The notes beneath the pieces were generated by a model. It made no database searches, was not told where the DNA came from, and was given only the letters and a program-made list of their open reading frames with translations. 64,000 bases of DNA from NCBI GenBank assembly GCA_023630585.1, contig CM042544.1:9585756-9649755 (forward strand), written 5' to 3'. This DNA is from Cranoglanis bouderius (taxonomy: Eukaryota > Chordata > Actinopteri > Siluriformes > Cranoglanididae). Position numbers and translations under genes: made by a program. Shown piece by piece: positions 48,215 to 60,393 of this stretch (positions within the stretch are counted from its first letter, which is position 1; the number at the start of each line of letters is the position of its first letter).

Positions 48215-49112
48215 GACTACCCTTACCAAATTCTAAAAGTCTGAGCTCCTACCTTGAAGAGTAGAGACCAGGATTAAGGGTTTTCAGGTAGAAAGGTTGA
48301 TGCTGGACTAAAGGTTAGGTTAAGACAGTGTATCATTACCTTTAACTAACCTAGAAGACACACTAGGGTGAGACACACTCTTCCAACAACAGCCTCACTG
48401 GGCAATTGGGAAGAAAATCATGAAAGCCCCACCCCATAGAAATCCAAGGGGCTCAAAGGACAGAAACAGGCCACCCTAAGCCCCAAAGAGAGACAGCTAG
48501 CAACTGAGAAAGAGTCTGAACTATGACAGGCAGGGAGGGCACCAAACCAATGCCACAATAATTCAGTTATATATATCTCTGGTAAGGTGACACTGTGACA
48601 TTTAAAGATGTGTAGGGGAGAGCAGAACATGTTGTCACTCTTTTCACAGTTTCTTGGGCCTGATACATTACAATGGAATAAATGCCACAACAAATGAAAG
48701 AATGAAGTCTCAGGCACATTTATTTATTTATTTATTTATTTAATCTATTTATTATGTGTTCATAGGCAATTTCAGTACAGAGACAATTAAATAGAGAGTG
48801 TGTACTTGAGACAATTTTCCACACTGGATTTCACATTCACGGTTTTCAAAACATAAGAACACGTCCTGTTTTTTTTTCTTCCAAATTCAAAACAACTTAA
48901 CAACTTACAACTTAATCGAAGAACCAATAGAGCCAGATCTGAAAACAGTGGGTGGCAGTGAATGTGTGTGTTTGTGGGGGAGGGTGGATTGTCTCACACA
49001 TTATAGTGTGAATATAGTGTTTTAGTATAGTGTTTATAAACATACACTATATTTTTATATAGTGTTTTAGTAGCAACACAGTATGACATAGTGTATGTCA
49101 TTCTATGTATGA
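48215..49112. other. cavin4 5' flank
   Basis: Would hold the cavin4 promoter and 5' UTR. I see no clear TATA box, CArG box or perfect MEF2 site. A (TTTA)n lies at 48719-48742, and TATAGTG-type short inverted repeats at 48999-49070. Confidence 0.5.
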
Positions 49113-49500
49113 CACACTATATGGCCAAATGTTTGTGGACATATAGTGTATGTCCACAACCAACATCCCAGAGTTGAACTGAGGAATAGGCTAGGAATAG
49201 TTTCCAAGCCAATATGCAGTACTGATCAATAGTTACCGGAAAAGTTTAGTTGCACTTAGCATTCGTTGGTCGGCAACATTTCTGTTGGATTAAGGTCAGG
49301 ACTTTGACTTGGCCATTCTACAGCATTAACTTTATTCTTCTTTAACCATTCTTTGGTAGAATAACGTGTGTGGTTAGAATCATTGTCTTGCTGCATGAGC
49401 CACTTTCTCTTGAGAGTCAGTTCATAGACAGATGTCCTGAAATTTTTATTTAGAATTAGCTGGTGGCATTCAGAATTCATTATTCCATCAATGATGGCAA
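49113..49500 (-). mobile_element. Tc1-like fragment
   Basis: Starts CACACTATATGGCCAAATGT, a familiar fish TIR text. The minus-strand frame 49480-49256 has WLMQQDNDSNHTRYSTKEWL (middle Asp) and AVEWPSQSPDLNPTEM (Glu region). The N-terminal half and right TIR are missing. Confidence 0.82.
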
Positions 49501-50019
49501 CCTGTCATATAAATACTATTTATATACAATAAAAAGTTGTATACAGAACAACCTAATTAGAGAGTTTGTTCTGATCGTTAGTTGTTCTGACCATGTGATG
49601 TGGTGAGGGGAACAAATCTGCATGTGTATAGTCTCTAATTGACAAGGAACCAGTTGTTGTTCCACAATTCAAGATGTGTACTATGTGTAATGAAGGTTTA
49701 GAATAGGCCCTCTTAAGGTTAAGAATAGTCTGCAGTTGGTAATGTAATTAGAGACATTTGGGCAGCCCCTTAGCATGAGACAAGGTTACAATTCCTTCCC
49801 TTGGGCAGGAATATGTTCCCTTGGTTGCTATGAGATTAAAATCCACAGTAAGCATTGAGTTTGTTTGCAAACCTTTTTTGGTCTTTTTTTATGGAGTAGA
49901 AAATCAAAAATGAATCATTTAGAATGCTTGTGAAATTCAGTAGGAATGATATGTATTTTCATATTGCAGTGTTTCCCAAGTCAACTTTCATATTTGACAA
50001 GACTAATGTTCATGCAAAC
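49501..50019. other. intergenic, nothing recognised
   Basis: No domain-bearing frame and no TIR seen. Confidence 0.5.
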
Positions 50020-51176
50020 ACACAACTTGTGAAACAGCTGGAGGAAAATTTTGCAACTAATTAGGTTAATTGTCAACAGGTCAGTAACATGATTGGGTAT
50101 AAAAAGAGTAGAGACTCTGCCTCTTAGAGAGGCAGAGTCTCTCAGAAATAAAGATGGGATGGAATCTGGATGGAAGCATATGTTGCTCTGAAACCTGTAT
50201 ATACCTTTCAGCATTGACGGTACCTTTCCAGATGTGCAAGCTGCCCATTCCATAGGCACTAATGCACCCCATACCATCAGAGCTTTTGAACTGAGCGCTG
50301 ACAAAAAGCAGGATGGTCCCGCTCCTCTTTAGTTCTCTTTAGTTTAGAGGAGCTGCGTCCATGGTTTCCAAAAAGAATTACAAACTTCTATTCATCTGAC
50401 CACAGAACAGCTTTCCACTTTGCCTTAGTCCATTTTAAATGAGCTTTGGCCCAGATAAGACGGCGGCATTTCTGGATCATGTTCAAATATGGCATCTTCT
50501 TTGCATGACAGAGCTCTAACCAGCATTGGTGGATGGCATGGCGACCTGTGTTCACAGAGAATGAATTCTGAGGTGTTTCTGAGCCCATGCAGTGATTTCC
50601 ATTACAGAATCATGCATGTTTTTAATGCAGTGATGCCTGAGGACCCGAAGATCATGGGCATGCAATATTGATTTTCACCCTTGTCCCTTGCGCAGAGAAT
50701 TCTCCAGATTCTCGGAATCTTTTGATGATATTATGTACTGTAGATGATGAGATATTCATAGTCTTTGCAATTTTATGTTGAGGAACATTATTCTGAAATT
50801 GTTCCACAAATTGTAGATGCAGTTTTTCGCAAATTGGTGAACCTCTGCCCATCTTTACTTCTGAAAGACTCTGCCTCTCCAAGATACTCTTTTTATACCC
50901 AATCATCTGTTGCCAATTACCCTCCAGCTGTTTCTTTTTAGTAACTTTTCCAGCCTTTTGTTGCCCTGTCTCAACTTTTTTGAGAAGTATTGCGGCCATC
51001 AAATTCAAAATTACCCAATTTTTTAAAATTGGTTCATTTACTCAGTTTAAACATTTGGTATGTTTTCTATGTTTTAATGTGAATAACATATGGGTTTATG
51101 AGATTTGCAAATCATGGCATTCTGTTTTTATTTACATTTTACAGTGTCCCAAGTTTTTTTGGAATTGGGGTTGTGT
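50020..51176 (-). mobile_element. Tc1/mariner-type relic with inverted copy of its own 5' region
   Basis: The right end reads ACAACCCCAATTCCAAAAAA on the minus strand. Transposase: 50850-50700 (GRGSPICEKLHLQFVEQF, KIAKTMNISSSTVHNIIKRF helix-turn-helix), 50588-50388 (KWKAVLWSDE, first Asp), 50300-50190 (LMVWGALVPMEWAACTSG). The catalytic domain stops near 50165. There the element's 5' leader reappears in opposite orientation (CAGCTGGAGG, GATTGGGTATAAAAAGAG, GAGGCAGAGTCTCTCAGAA at 50035-50150, compare 50945-50855). Confidence 0.82.
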
Positions 51177-51185
51177 TTATATATA

Positions 51186-52603
51186 CAGTGAGGGAAAAAA
51201 GTATTTGATCCTCTGCTGATTTTGTACATTTGCCCTCTGACAAAGAAATGATCAGTCCATAATTTTAATGGTAGGTGTATTTTAACAGTGAGAGACAGAA
51301 TAACAACTAAAAAAAAATCCAGAAAAACGCATTTTAAAAAAAGTTACAAATTGATTTGCATTTTAATGAGTGAAATAAGTATTTGATCCCCTATCAATCA
51401 ACAAGATTTCTGGCTCCCAGGTGTCTTTTACACAGGTAATGAGCTGAGATTAGGAGCACTCTCTTGAAGGTATGAAAGACACCTGTCCACAGAAGCAATA
51501 AATCATTCAGATTCCAAACTCTCCACCATGGACAAGACCAAAGAGCTGTCCAAGGATGTCTGGGACAGATTTTAGACCTACACAAGGCTGGAATGGGCTA
51601 CAAGACCATCGCCAAGCAGCTTGGTGAGAAGATGACAACAGTTGGTGCGATTATTCGCAAATGGAAGAAATACAAAATAACTGTCAGACTCCCTTGGTCT
51701 GGGGCTCCATGCAAGATCTCACCACGTAGAGTTTCAATGATCATGAGAACGGTGAGGAATCAGCCCAGAACTACACAGGAGGATCTTGTTAATGATCTCA
51801 AGGCAGCTGGGACCATAGTCACCAAGAAAACAATTGGTAACACGCCACGCCATGAAGGACTGAAATCCTGCAGCGCCCACACAGTCCCCCTGCTCAAGAA
51901 AGCACATGTACAGGCCTGTCTGAAGTTTGCCTGAATGATTCAGAGGAGAACTGGGTTTTCACCAAGTTCAGTCTGTTGTGGTCAGATGAGACCAAAATTG
52001 AGCTCTTTGGCATCAACTCAACTCGCTGTGTTTGGAGGAGGAGGAATGCTGCCTATGACTCCAAGAACACCATCCCCACCGTCAAACATGGAGGTGGAAA
52101 CATGTTTTGGTGGTGTTTTTCTGCTAAGGGGACAGGACAACTGCACCGCATCAAAGGGACAATGGATGGGGCCATGTACCGTCAAATCTTGGGTGAGAAC
52201 CTCCTTCCCTCAGACAGGGCATTGAAAATGGGTCGTGGATGGGTATTCCAGCATGACAATGACCCAAAACACACAGCCAAGGCAACAAAGAAGTGGCTCA
52301 AGAAGAAGCACATTAAGGTCCTGGAGTGGCCTAGCCCATAGAAAATCTGTGGAGGGAGCTGAAGGTTCGAGTTGCCAGACATCAGCCTCGAGACCTTAAT
52401 GACTTGGAGAGGATCTGCAAAGAGGAGTGGGACAAAATCCCTCCTGAGATGTGTGCAAACCTGGTGGCCAACTACAAGAAACGTCTGACCTCTGTGATTG
52501 CCAACAAGGGTTTTGCCACCAAGTACTAAGTCGAAGGGGTCAAATACTTATTTCAGTCCTTAAAATGCAAATCAATTTATAACTTTTTTAAAATGCGTTT
52601 TTC
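51186..52603 (+). mobile_element. Tc1-like transposon, recent-looking, right end lost
   Basis: Left TIR CAGTGAGGGAAAAAAGTATT after TA (51184-51185). Transposase: DNA-binding domain 51590-51930 (KTIAKQLGEKMTTVGAIIRK, KISPRRVSMIMRTV), a one-base frame change near 51933, then WSDETKIELFGIN (51979), WGCFSA-type WWCFSAKGTGQL and WVFQHDNDPKHTAKATKKWL (52240-52300). After EWPS about 19 bp are deleted, removing SPDLN, but ENLWREL text follows. Ends DKIPPEMCANLVANYKKRL-like and NKGFATKY. The expected right TIR is replaced by another Tc1 family. Confidence 0.9.
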
Positions 52604-53010
52604 TTGCAGTCAAACAACAAATGTTTCAAGTGATTTCCCCAAATTCAACTGAAAATGCAACTTATAATGACTTCTCCGGTCTCAAAATTATTCAACCCCC
52701 TGAATAGAATCCCTCACAACAGCACAAATATGCAAAACAGGAGTTGTCTCAAGCACACGATGCACACATGAAGCCCTTGATTAGTTAATCAAGGGCTTCA
52801 TTAGTTGCAAAAGGTGTGTTTGAGCTGGAACACATGAAATACCTAAACTGGCTAGGGGTTTGTTGAGTGTCACACTCAACAAACCATTAGTTTTGAAAAA
52901 CCCTTGAGTGACTGCAAAAGACCTGCAGCAAGACTTGGTGGCAACAGGCACTGAGGTCAGTGAGCACAGTAAGGCGTGTACTAAACGCAGAAAGAATGCT
53001 GTAAAGAATG
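52604..53010 (-). mobile_element. Tc1-like fragment of the family at 44353-45501
   Basis: GTTTCAAGTGATTTCCCCAA, AACTTATAATGACTTCTCCG and CTTGGTGGCAACAGGCACTG occur in the element at 44353-45501, here with the catalytic core missing. It starts directly where the neighbouring Tc1 loses its right end. Confidence 0.8.
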
Positions 53011-53719
53011 CTTTCAAAAATAGATGTTAGTAGTTTATATTTAAGTTCAAGTTCAAGTTCAGTTTATTTGTATAGCGCTTTTAACAATGGACATTGTCCC
53101 AAAGCAGCTTTATAGAAATATATAAATTCAGGACATAGATTTTAAATTCATGAATTTATCCCCAATGAGCAAGCCAGAGGCGACGGTGGCAAGGAAAAAC
53201 TCCCTGAGACGATATGAGGAAGAAACCTTGAGAGGAACCAGACTCAAAAGGGAACCCATCCTCATCTGGGTAACACCGGATAGTGCAATTATGAATAAAT
53301 AAATCCCTTCTATAAATGTACCAATACTACATGGTCAAATAACAGTTGTGAAACCATGAAAATTCATTACAGTTTTTATATGAAGTCTGTTTTGTTGAAC
53401 TTCACCACTGTTCACTGATGCAGACTTGAGTGCCAAACTGTTTGTGGCAACTGCAGTCCTAGCCATCATAGCATAACTGTTCATATGAATTGAGGTCCAA
53501 AGCCATATTTATGGTTTTTAAGTGGTACCATCCTCAGTAATCTCAATGATCTTCAGGCTGCACCGTGTAGGGCCATCCTCAGCAGCAGCATGTGACTTCC
53601 AATTGATGAGATCTCCAACCAGAAGTAGGGCATCAGGATGGATCAGGCAGGTCCAGAGAGCAGAAGGGGTTGGGATCACTGGCATCTCAGGAGTATCATG
53701 TGTAGCTCGAGAGAAGGGG

Positions 53720-53721
<2 letters not shown>

Positions 53722-53777
<56 letters not shown>
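53722..53777. repeat. (GA)n block within L2 3' UTR
   Basis: Longer and purer than in copy 1; same flanks (TGTAGCTC before, AATTAGGTATGCTTATTGTC after). Confidence 0.92.
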
Positions 53778-53779
<2 letters not shown>

Positions 53780-54330
53780 AGGTATGCTTATTGTCCCGTA
53801 ATGGTTAAGGACAATGTACTTTGCGTGAGTGCAAGCGGGTACTCCGGCAAGACTAGCTATGACAGCATAACTAAAAAGGAGAGCCAGAAGGTAACACAGA
53901 CATGAGGGCTCCCTGGGACATAAGGCAGCCAGCCACTCCATCATCAACAAACCTGGGTGAACGCGTGAAACAGCATCCAAACATCCCAGTTCATCACAAC
54001 ACTATGTCTGTGAGACCTTTAGATCTGCTCCTTTACCTAAGGAAAAAACTATTCACCAAAGGCTTGACTAAACAATTAAGTTTTCAGCCTAGACTTAAAC
54101 ACTGAGACTGTGTCTGAGTCCTGAACACCAATTGGAAGGCTGTTCCATAACTGTGGGGATTGTAAGAGAAAGCTCTTCCCCCTGCTGTAGCCTTCACTAT
54201 TCAAGGTACCAACAAATAGCCTGCACATTTTGATCGAAGTAGGCGTGGCGGATCATAAAAGACCAAAAGTGTGCTTAGATACTGTGGTGCCAGACCATTT
54301 AGCGTTTTATAAGTCAATTTTATAATCAAT

Positions 54331-57300
54331 CTAGCCACAGGAGGTCACAAGCCAGTGTACTTTTTGTGCCGGTCCCAAGCCCGGATAAATAGAGAGGGTT
54401 GTGTCAGGAAGGGCATCCGACGTAAAACTTTTGCCAAATTCAATATGCGAATTACTAAAATGACTTCCATACCGGATAGGTCGGGGCCCGGGTTAACAAC
54501 GACCGCCATCGGTGCCGTTGACCTACAGGGCTACTGTTGGTCGAAGAAGGTGAGGAGGAAGGTGTGTTAGAGGATGAAGGCGTGTCCGTAGGCAGAGAGA
54601 GAAGAGGAAAGGCAGGAGTTTAGGACTGAAAGTAGGGACTTTGAATGTTGCTACGATGACAGGTAAAGGTAGACAGCTGGTAGATATGATGCAGAGGATG
54701 AAAGTCGACATTCTGTGTGTCCAGGAGACCAGGTCGAAAGGGAGCAAGACATTGGAGCAGGGCTTAAACTGTTTTATCATGGGGTGGACAGGAAAAGAAA
54801 TGGAGTAGGAGTGATCCTGAAGGAGGAGTTTGTGAAGAATGTTCTGGAGGTAAAGAGAATGTCAGATAGGTTGATGAGTCTGAAGCTGGAAATTGAAGGT
54901 GTGATGTTGAATGTTGTTAGTGCTTACGCTCCACAAGTAGGTTGTGAGCAAGAGGAGAAAGACAGATTCTGGAGTGAGCTTGAGGAAGGGTGCAGAGTGT
55001 TCCCAGATGTGAGAGAGTGGTGATAGGGGCAGACTTTAATGGACATGTTGGTGAAGGGAATAGTGGGGATGAGGAAGTGATGGGCAGGTTTGGTCTTCAG
55101 GTAAGGAACCCAGAAGGACAGAGGTTGGTAGACTTTGCTAAAAGTATGGAGATGGCTGTGGTGAACACGTACTTTCAGAAGAGGCAGGAACACAGGGTGA
55201 CATATAAGAGTGGTGGCAGGAGCACACAGGTGGACTATATCTTATGTAGACACTGTAATCTGATGGAGATTAGCGATTGCAAAGTAGTGGTAGGAGAGAG
55301 TGTAGCTAGACAGCATAGGATGGTGGTGTGTAAGATGACTCTGGTGGTGAGGAAGAGGAAGAGAGCAAAGGCAGAGCAGAAGACAAAGTGGTGGAAGTTG
55401 GAAAAGGAAGAGTGCTGTGCGGTTTTCAGGGAGGAGTTGAGACAGGCTTTAGGTGGTCAGGAGGTGCTTCCAGATGACTGGACTACTACAGCCAAGTGAT
55501 CAGGGAGACAGGTAGGAAGGTGCTAGGTGTGTCATCTGGAAGGAGGAAAGAAGACAAGGAGACTTGGTGGTGGAATGAGGAAGTTCAGGAGAGTATCCAG
55601 AAGAAGAGGTTAGCTAGGAAGAAGTGGGACAGTGAGAGGATGGAGGAAAGTAGACAGGAATATAGGGAGATGCAGTGCGAGATTAAGATAGAGGTGGCAA
55701 AGGCTAAACAGAAAGCTTAAAAAAACAGAAAGGACATGTATGCAAGGTTAGATAGTAAGGAAGGTGAGAGGGATTTGTATCGGTTGGCGAGGCAGAGGGA
55801 TAGAGATGGTAAGGATGTGCAGCAGGTTAGAGTGATTAAAGATAGAGATGGAAATGTGTTGACAGGTGACAGGAGGGTGAGGGAAAGATGGAAGGAGTAC
55901 TTTGAGGAACTGATGAATGAGGAAAATGACAGAGAGAGAAGAGTAGTAGAGGCAAAGATTGTTGAGCAGGAAATAGAAAGGATTAGCAAGGGTGAAGTTA
56001 GGAGAGCTTTGAAGAGGATGCAGAGAGGAAAGGCGGTTGGTCCTGATGACATACCAGTGGAGGTATGGAAGTGTCTAGGAGAGATGGCAGTAGAGTTTTT
56101 AACTAGGTTGTTCAACGAGGTCTTAGAGAGTGAGAGGATGCCTGAGGAATGGAGGAGAAGTGTTTTGGTGCCGATTTTTAAGAACAAGGGAGATGTGCAG
56201 AGTTGTGGAAACTACAGAGGTATTAAGCTGATGAGCCATACAATGAAGTTGTGGGAAAGAGTAGTGGAAGCAAGGCTAAGGGGAGAAGTGAGCATTTGTG
56301 AGCAGCAGTATGGTTTCATGCCAAGAAAGAGCACTACAGATGCAATATTTGCTTTGAGAATGTTGATGAAGTACAGAGAGGGTCAGAAAGAGCTGCATTG
56401 TGTCTTTGTAGATTTAGAGAAAGCGTATGACAGGGTACCAAGAGAGGAGCTGTGGTATTGTATGAGGAGGTCTGGAGTGGCAGAGAAGTATGTTAGAGTG
56501 GTGCAGGATATGTATGAGAGCAGTAGGATAATGGTAAGGTGTGCGGTAGGTGTGACAGAGGAGTTCACGGTGAAGGTGGGACTGCATCAAGGATCGGCTC
56601 TGAGCCCCTTCTTGTTTGCGGTGGTGATGGACAGGCTGACAGATGAGGTCAGACAGGAATCTTCATGGACTATGATGTTTGCGGATGATATTGTGATCTG
56701 TAGTGAGAGCAGGGAGCAGGTGGAGGAAACTCTAGAGAGGTGGAGGTTTGCTCTGGAGAGAAGAGGAATGAAGGTTAGTCGCAGCAAGACAGAATAAATG
56801 TGTGTGAATGAGAGGGATCCAAGTGGAACAGTGAGGTTACAGGGAGAAGAGATAAAGAAGGTGCAGGATTTTAAGTACTTAGGGTCAACAGTCCAGAGCA
56901 ACGGGGATTGTGGAAAAGAGGTGAAGAAGCGTGTGCAGGCAGGTTGGAATGGGTGGAGAAAAGTGTCAGATCTGTTGTGTGATAAAAGAGTACCAGCAAG
57001 AATGAAAGGAAAGGTGTACAGGACAGTAGTGAGACCAGCGATATTGTATGGTTTGGAGAAAGTTGCACTGAGGAAAAGACAGGAGGAAGAGTTAGAGGTA
57101 GCAGAGCTGAAGATGTTGAGGTTCTCTTTGGGAGTGACGAGGATGGATAGGATCAGGAATGAGTACATCAGGGGGACAGCACATGTGAGATGTTTTGGAG
57201 ACAAAGTTAGAGAGGCCAGGTTGAGATGGTTTGGACATGTTCAGAGGAGGGAGAGTGAATATATCGGTAAAAGGATGCTGAGGTTAGAGCTGCCAGGCAG

Positions 57301-57461
57301 GAGGCCGAGAGGAAGACCAAAGAGGAGGTTCATGGATATAGTGAAGGAGGACATGAAGGTAGTCGGTCTGAGAGAAGAGGATGCAGGGGATAGGGCTAGA
57401 TGGAGGCAGATGATTCACTGTGGCGACCCCTGAAGGGAACAGCCAAAAGGAAAAGACTAGT
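54331..57461 (+). mobile_element. RTE-clade LINE inserted into L2 copy 2
   Basis: AP endonuclease starts near 54637 (VGTLNVATMTGK, DILCVQET), continues in another frame from 54715 (YHGVDRKRNGVGVILK, NVVSAYAPQ) and from 54990 (VIGADFNGHVGE, TQVDYIL). RT follows in one frame from 55496 to 57433: NYRGIKLMSHTMKLWERV, VFVDLEKAYDRVP, LHQGSALSP and FADDIVI, then YLGSTVQSNGDC, ILYGLE and WFGHVQRRES. Lesions: two frame changes in the endonuclease, one missing G near 55496, stops at 55718-55720 and 56795-56797. The RT catalytic FADD is kept. The 14-bp direct repeat ATTTTATAATCAAT flanks it (54317-54330 and 57462-57475). Confidence 0.9.
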
Positions 57462-60060
57462 ATTTTATAATCAATGCGAAATTTCACTGGGAGCCAATGC
57501 AGTTTGGATAAGATAGGTGTGATGTGGTCGTATCTTCTGGTTCTAGTAAGGACTCTTGCAGCTGCATTCTGGACTAACTGCAGTTTGTTAATGTTCCTAC
57601 TGGAACATCCAGACAGTAAAGCATTACAATAATCCAACCTAGAAGTGACGAAAACATGAACTAATTTTTCTGCATCATGTAGTGACAATATATTTCTTAT
57701 CTTAGCAATATTTCTGAGGTGCAAGAAGGCTATCCTAGTAATATTACCTACATGGGCATCAAATGAAAGACTGGAATCAATAATCACAACAAGGTATTTT
57801 ACTGCTGCACATGATGAAACAGAAAGGCCATCCAGAGTTACTATGTAATCAGAAAACTTACTTCTAGCTACATGTGGTCCTAGTATAAGTACTTCTGTCT
57901 TGTCATGCCTCTTGTAAGAGGAAGTTAATAAGCATCCACTGTCCAATGTCCTTTACACATTCCTCGACTTTATTAAGCTGGTGTCTGTCATTTGGCTTTG
58001 CTGAAACATACAACTGTGTGTCATCAGCATAACAGTGGAAGCTAATTCCATGTTTACGAATAATTTGACCCAGAGGTAGCATATATAAAGAAAAAAGCAG
58101 TGGGCCTAAAACAGAACCTTGTGGAACACCAAACTTTACTTCAGTATGCATAGAGAATTCACCATTTACTTCTACGCACAAGGTCAAGCAACACAAGCAT
58201 GGAGACACAGCCCTGATCAGAGGACAGCAGTAGGTCATTTGCCACTTTAACCAGTGCTGTCTCTGTGCTATGATGAGGCCTAAATCCTGACTGATACATT
58301 TCATGAATGTTATTCCTATTTAGGTAAGAGCATAGCTGCTGTGCTACAGCCTTTTCTAAGATCTTGGAGATAGGTGAGATTGGCCTATAGCTGGACAATT
58401 GACAGGGGCAGGTTTTTTAATCAGGGGTTTGATAACTGCTAGTTTAAATGATTTAGGTACACAGCCAGTGCTAAGGGAAGAATTGATTATTTTTAGAAGG
58501 GGGTTGATTATTTCTATAATAATCTGTTTGAAGAAACATGTAGGTAAGGGATCTAGTATACAAGTTTATGATTTTGATGAAGAAATTAATGAAATAAGTT
58601 CAGTCTCTCTAAGGGGAGTAAAGCATTCTAATCATTGATCTGATATTGCTGTATTATTACTTACAAGGTTAAGTTATAAGACTGTCTGGTTTTCAATTAA
58701 TAGTCTGAATTTTTTGTCTAATATTTTCAATTGAAAATATTTTCAATTTTGTAAATTTTTGCTGCTATATAATGATTGTGTGCATGTGTCTGTGGCGGTT
58801 TTATTCCTAGTTAATTTTGCTATAGTATTAAATAAGAATCTAGGATTAAGGTAGGTTCTGTTTTAAGGTGTGATCGTTATACCAGGGTGCTAGCTTTTAC
58901 TCTCTAATTATTTTTCTTTTAAGTGGAGCTACCTTATCTAATGTGTAGATTAGAACATTGACTCTAAGCATTCAGTTGCCTGATCAAGTTCTATGGGATC
59001 AGACGGTGCTCGAATCATAGTTGATATCTCTGGGAGGTTATTGATAAAACTCTGTGCAGTAGCTGATGTGAATGTACGTTTGACACAGTAGCATGGCAAG
59101 GTGCATATATTATGATCAATGCGCAATTTACACGAGATGAGATAATGGTCCAAGATAGCTTCAGACTGTGGAAATGTGACTATATTTTCTATATTTAATC
59201 CGTATGTTAGTATAATGTCAAGAGTGTGACCACCATTATGAGTGGGTCCTATTACATTCTGATTGACCCCTACTGAATCTAAAATAGACACAACCGTTGT
59301 TCTAAGAGGATCTTCCATGTTATCAAAATGAATATTAAACTCACCAACATTTAATACTTTATCTAGAGAAACAACCAGGTTCGAGATAAAATCTGCAAAT
59401 TCACCAACGAATTCAGAATATGGCCCTGGGGGTCTGTGAATAATAATGAGTGGAATTGACTTGATAGAGTTATTTTTTGTGGTTATATATGTTACATTAG
59501 TATGAAGAACTTCACAGGAGTTGAAGTCATGACTCGTTTTTTTTTTTGTGACGCTTAGATTTTCATTGTAAATTAGTGCGACACCTCCTCCTCTGCCAGT
59601 TAGATGGGGCTGATGTATATAACTGTACCCAGGAGAACTGGCTTCATTTAGTGCTATGTACTCGTTTGGTTTAATCCATGTTTCTGTTAAACACATTATA
59701 TTAAACTCCTGATCGGTAATGATTTCATTAACAATAAGTGCTTTAGACGCAAGAGATCTAATATTTAACAGTCCTAGCTTCAGATTAAAGGTGCTGGGTG
59801 TGCATTCAGTATGGGCTAATTTTATGGTAATTAGGTTACTAAAACAAACTTTCTGAAAATTTCTACATTTTTGTTCAGCTCGGGGAACAGACACAGTCTC
59901 GATATTGTGGAACCTAGGTGACGACTCAGTGCAGCTAGCAGATGGTCGGTTTAGCCTGCTTGTCTGCTCCCTGGCCTTGGCTCTGGATAGTCAACAGTTA
60001 ACTAGGCCTGTTCTGAGACTATGTGCTATGCTGCAAGAAATGAGAGCAGCACCTTCCTGA

Positions 60061-60336
60061 GTGGGATGCCCAGCTGACAAAAAAGGTCCTCAGAATGTCC
60101 CCTAAATGGCCTCTGCGAATGTCCCCCGAACGTCCGTGTGTAGGGTCCTCTTGACGTTCATAGGACGTCCAGCGGCCATTCGGGACACGTAGGAGACTTT
60201 TGCTTAAAGTCCTCTGAATGTCATTTTATTTTACTTTTCGGCTAACCAAAGAAAACAGACACATGAGAAATTGTAAGGAACACAGTACATTTATTTTATT
60301 TGAACAATTGTAAAGGTGCTGTGCTGTGCTCTTTCC

Positions 60337-60393
<57 letters not shown>

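Larger units (their letters stand above)
53041..60060 (-). mobile_element. L2-clade LINE copy 2, split by an RTE insertion
   Basis: 5' to 3' on the minus strand: 5' sequence (60060-59895); AP-endonuclease ORF 59894-58950 (LLNIRSLASKA, MCLTETWI, FNIHFDN, ILDHYLIS); RT fragments 58398-58159 and 58304-57476; RTE insertion 57461-54331; then 3' UTR from 54316 down to 53041. The endonuclease motif usually GDFN reads GEFN. Sequence between LLDL and the palm is deleted near 58185, removing part of RT motif A. The 3' end carries a TTGAAC-type short tandem repeat at 53041-53068, typical of CR1/L2 elements. Confidence 0.88.

Noticed and set aside
47871..48244. Plus-strand 121-codon frame over cavin4 exon 1
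   Set aside because: Antisense shadow of the coiled-coil exon.
56587..57204. 205-codon minus-strand frame in the RTE element
   Set aside because: Antisense of the RT coding region, which carries clear RT motifs on the plus strand.
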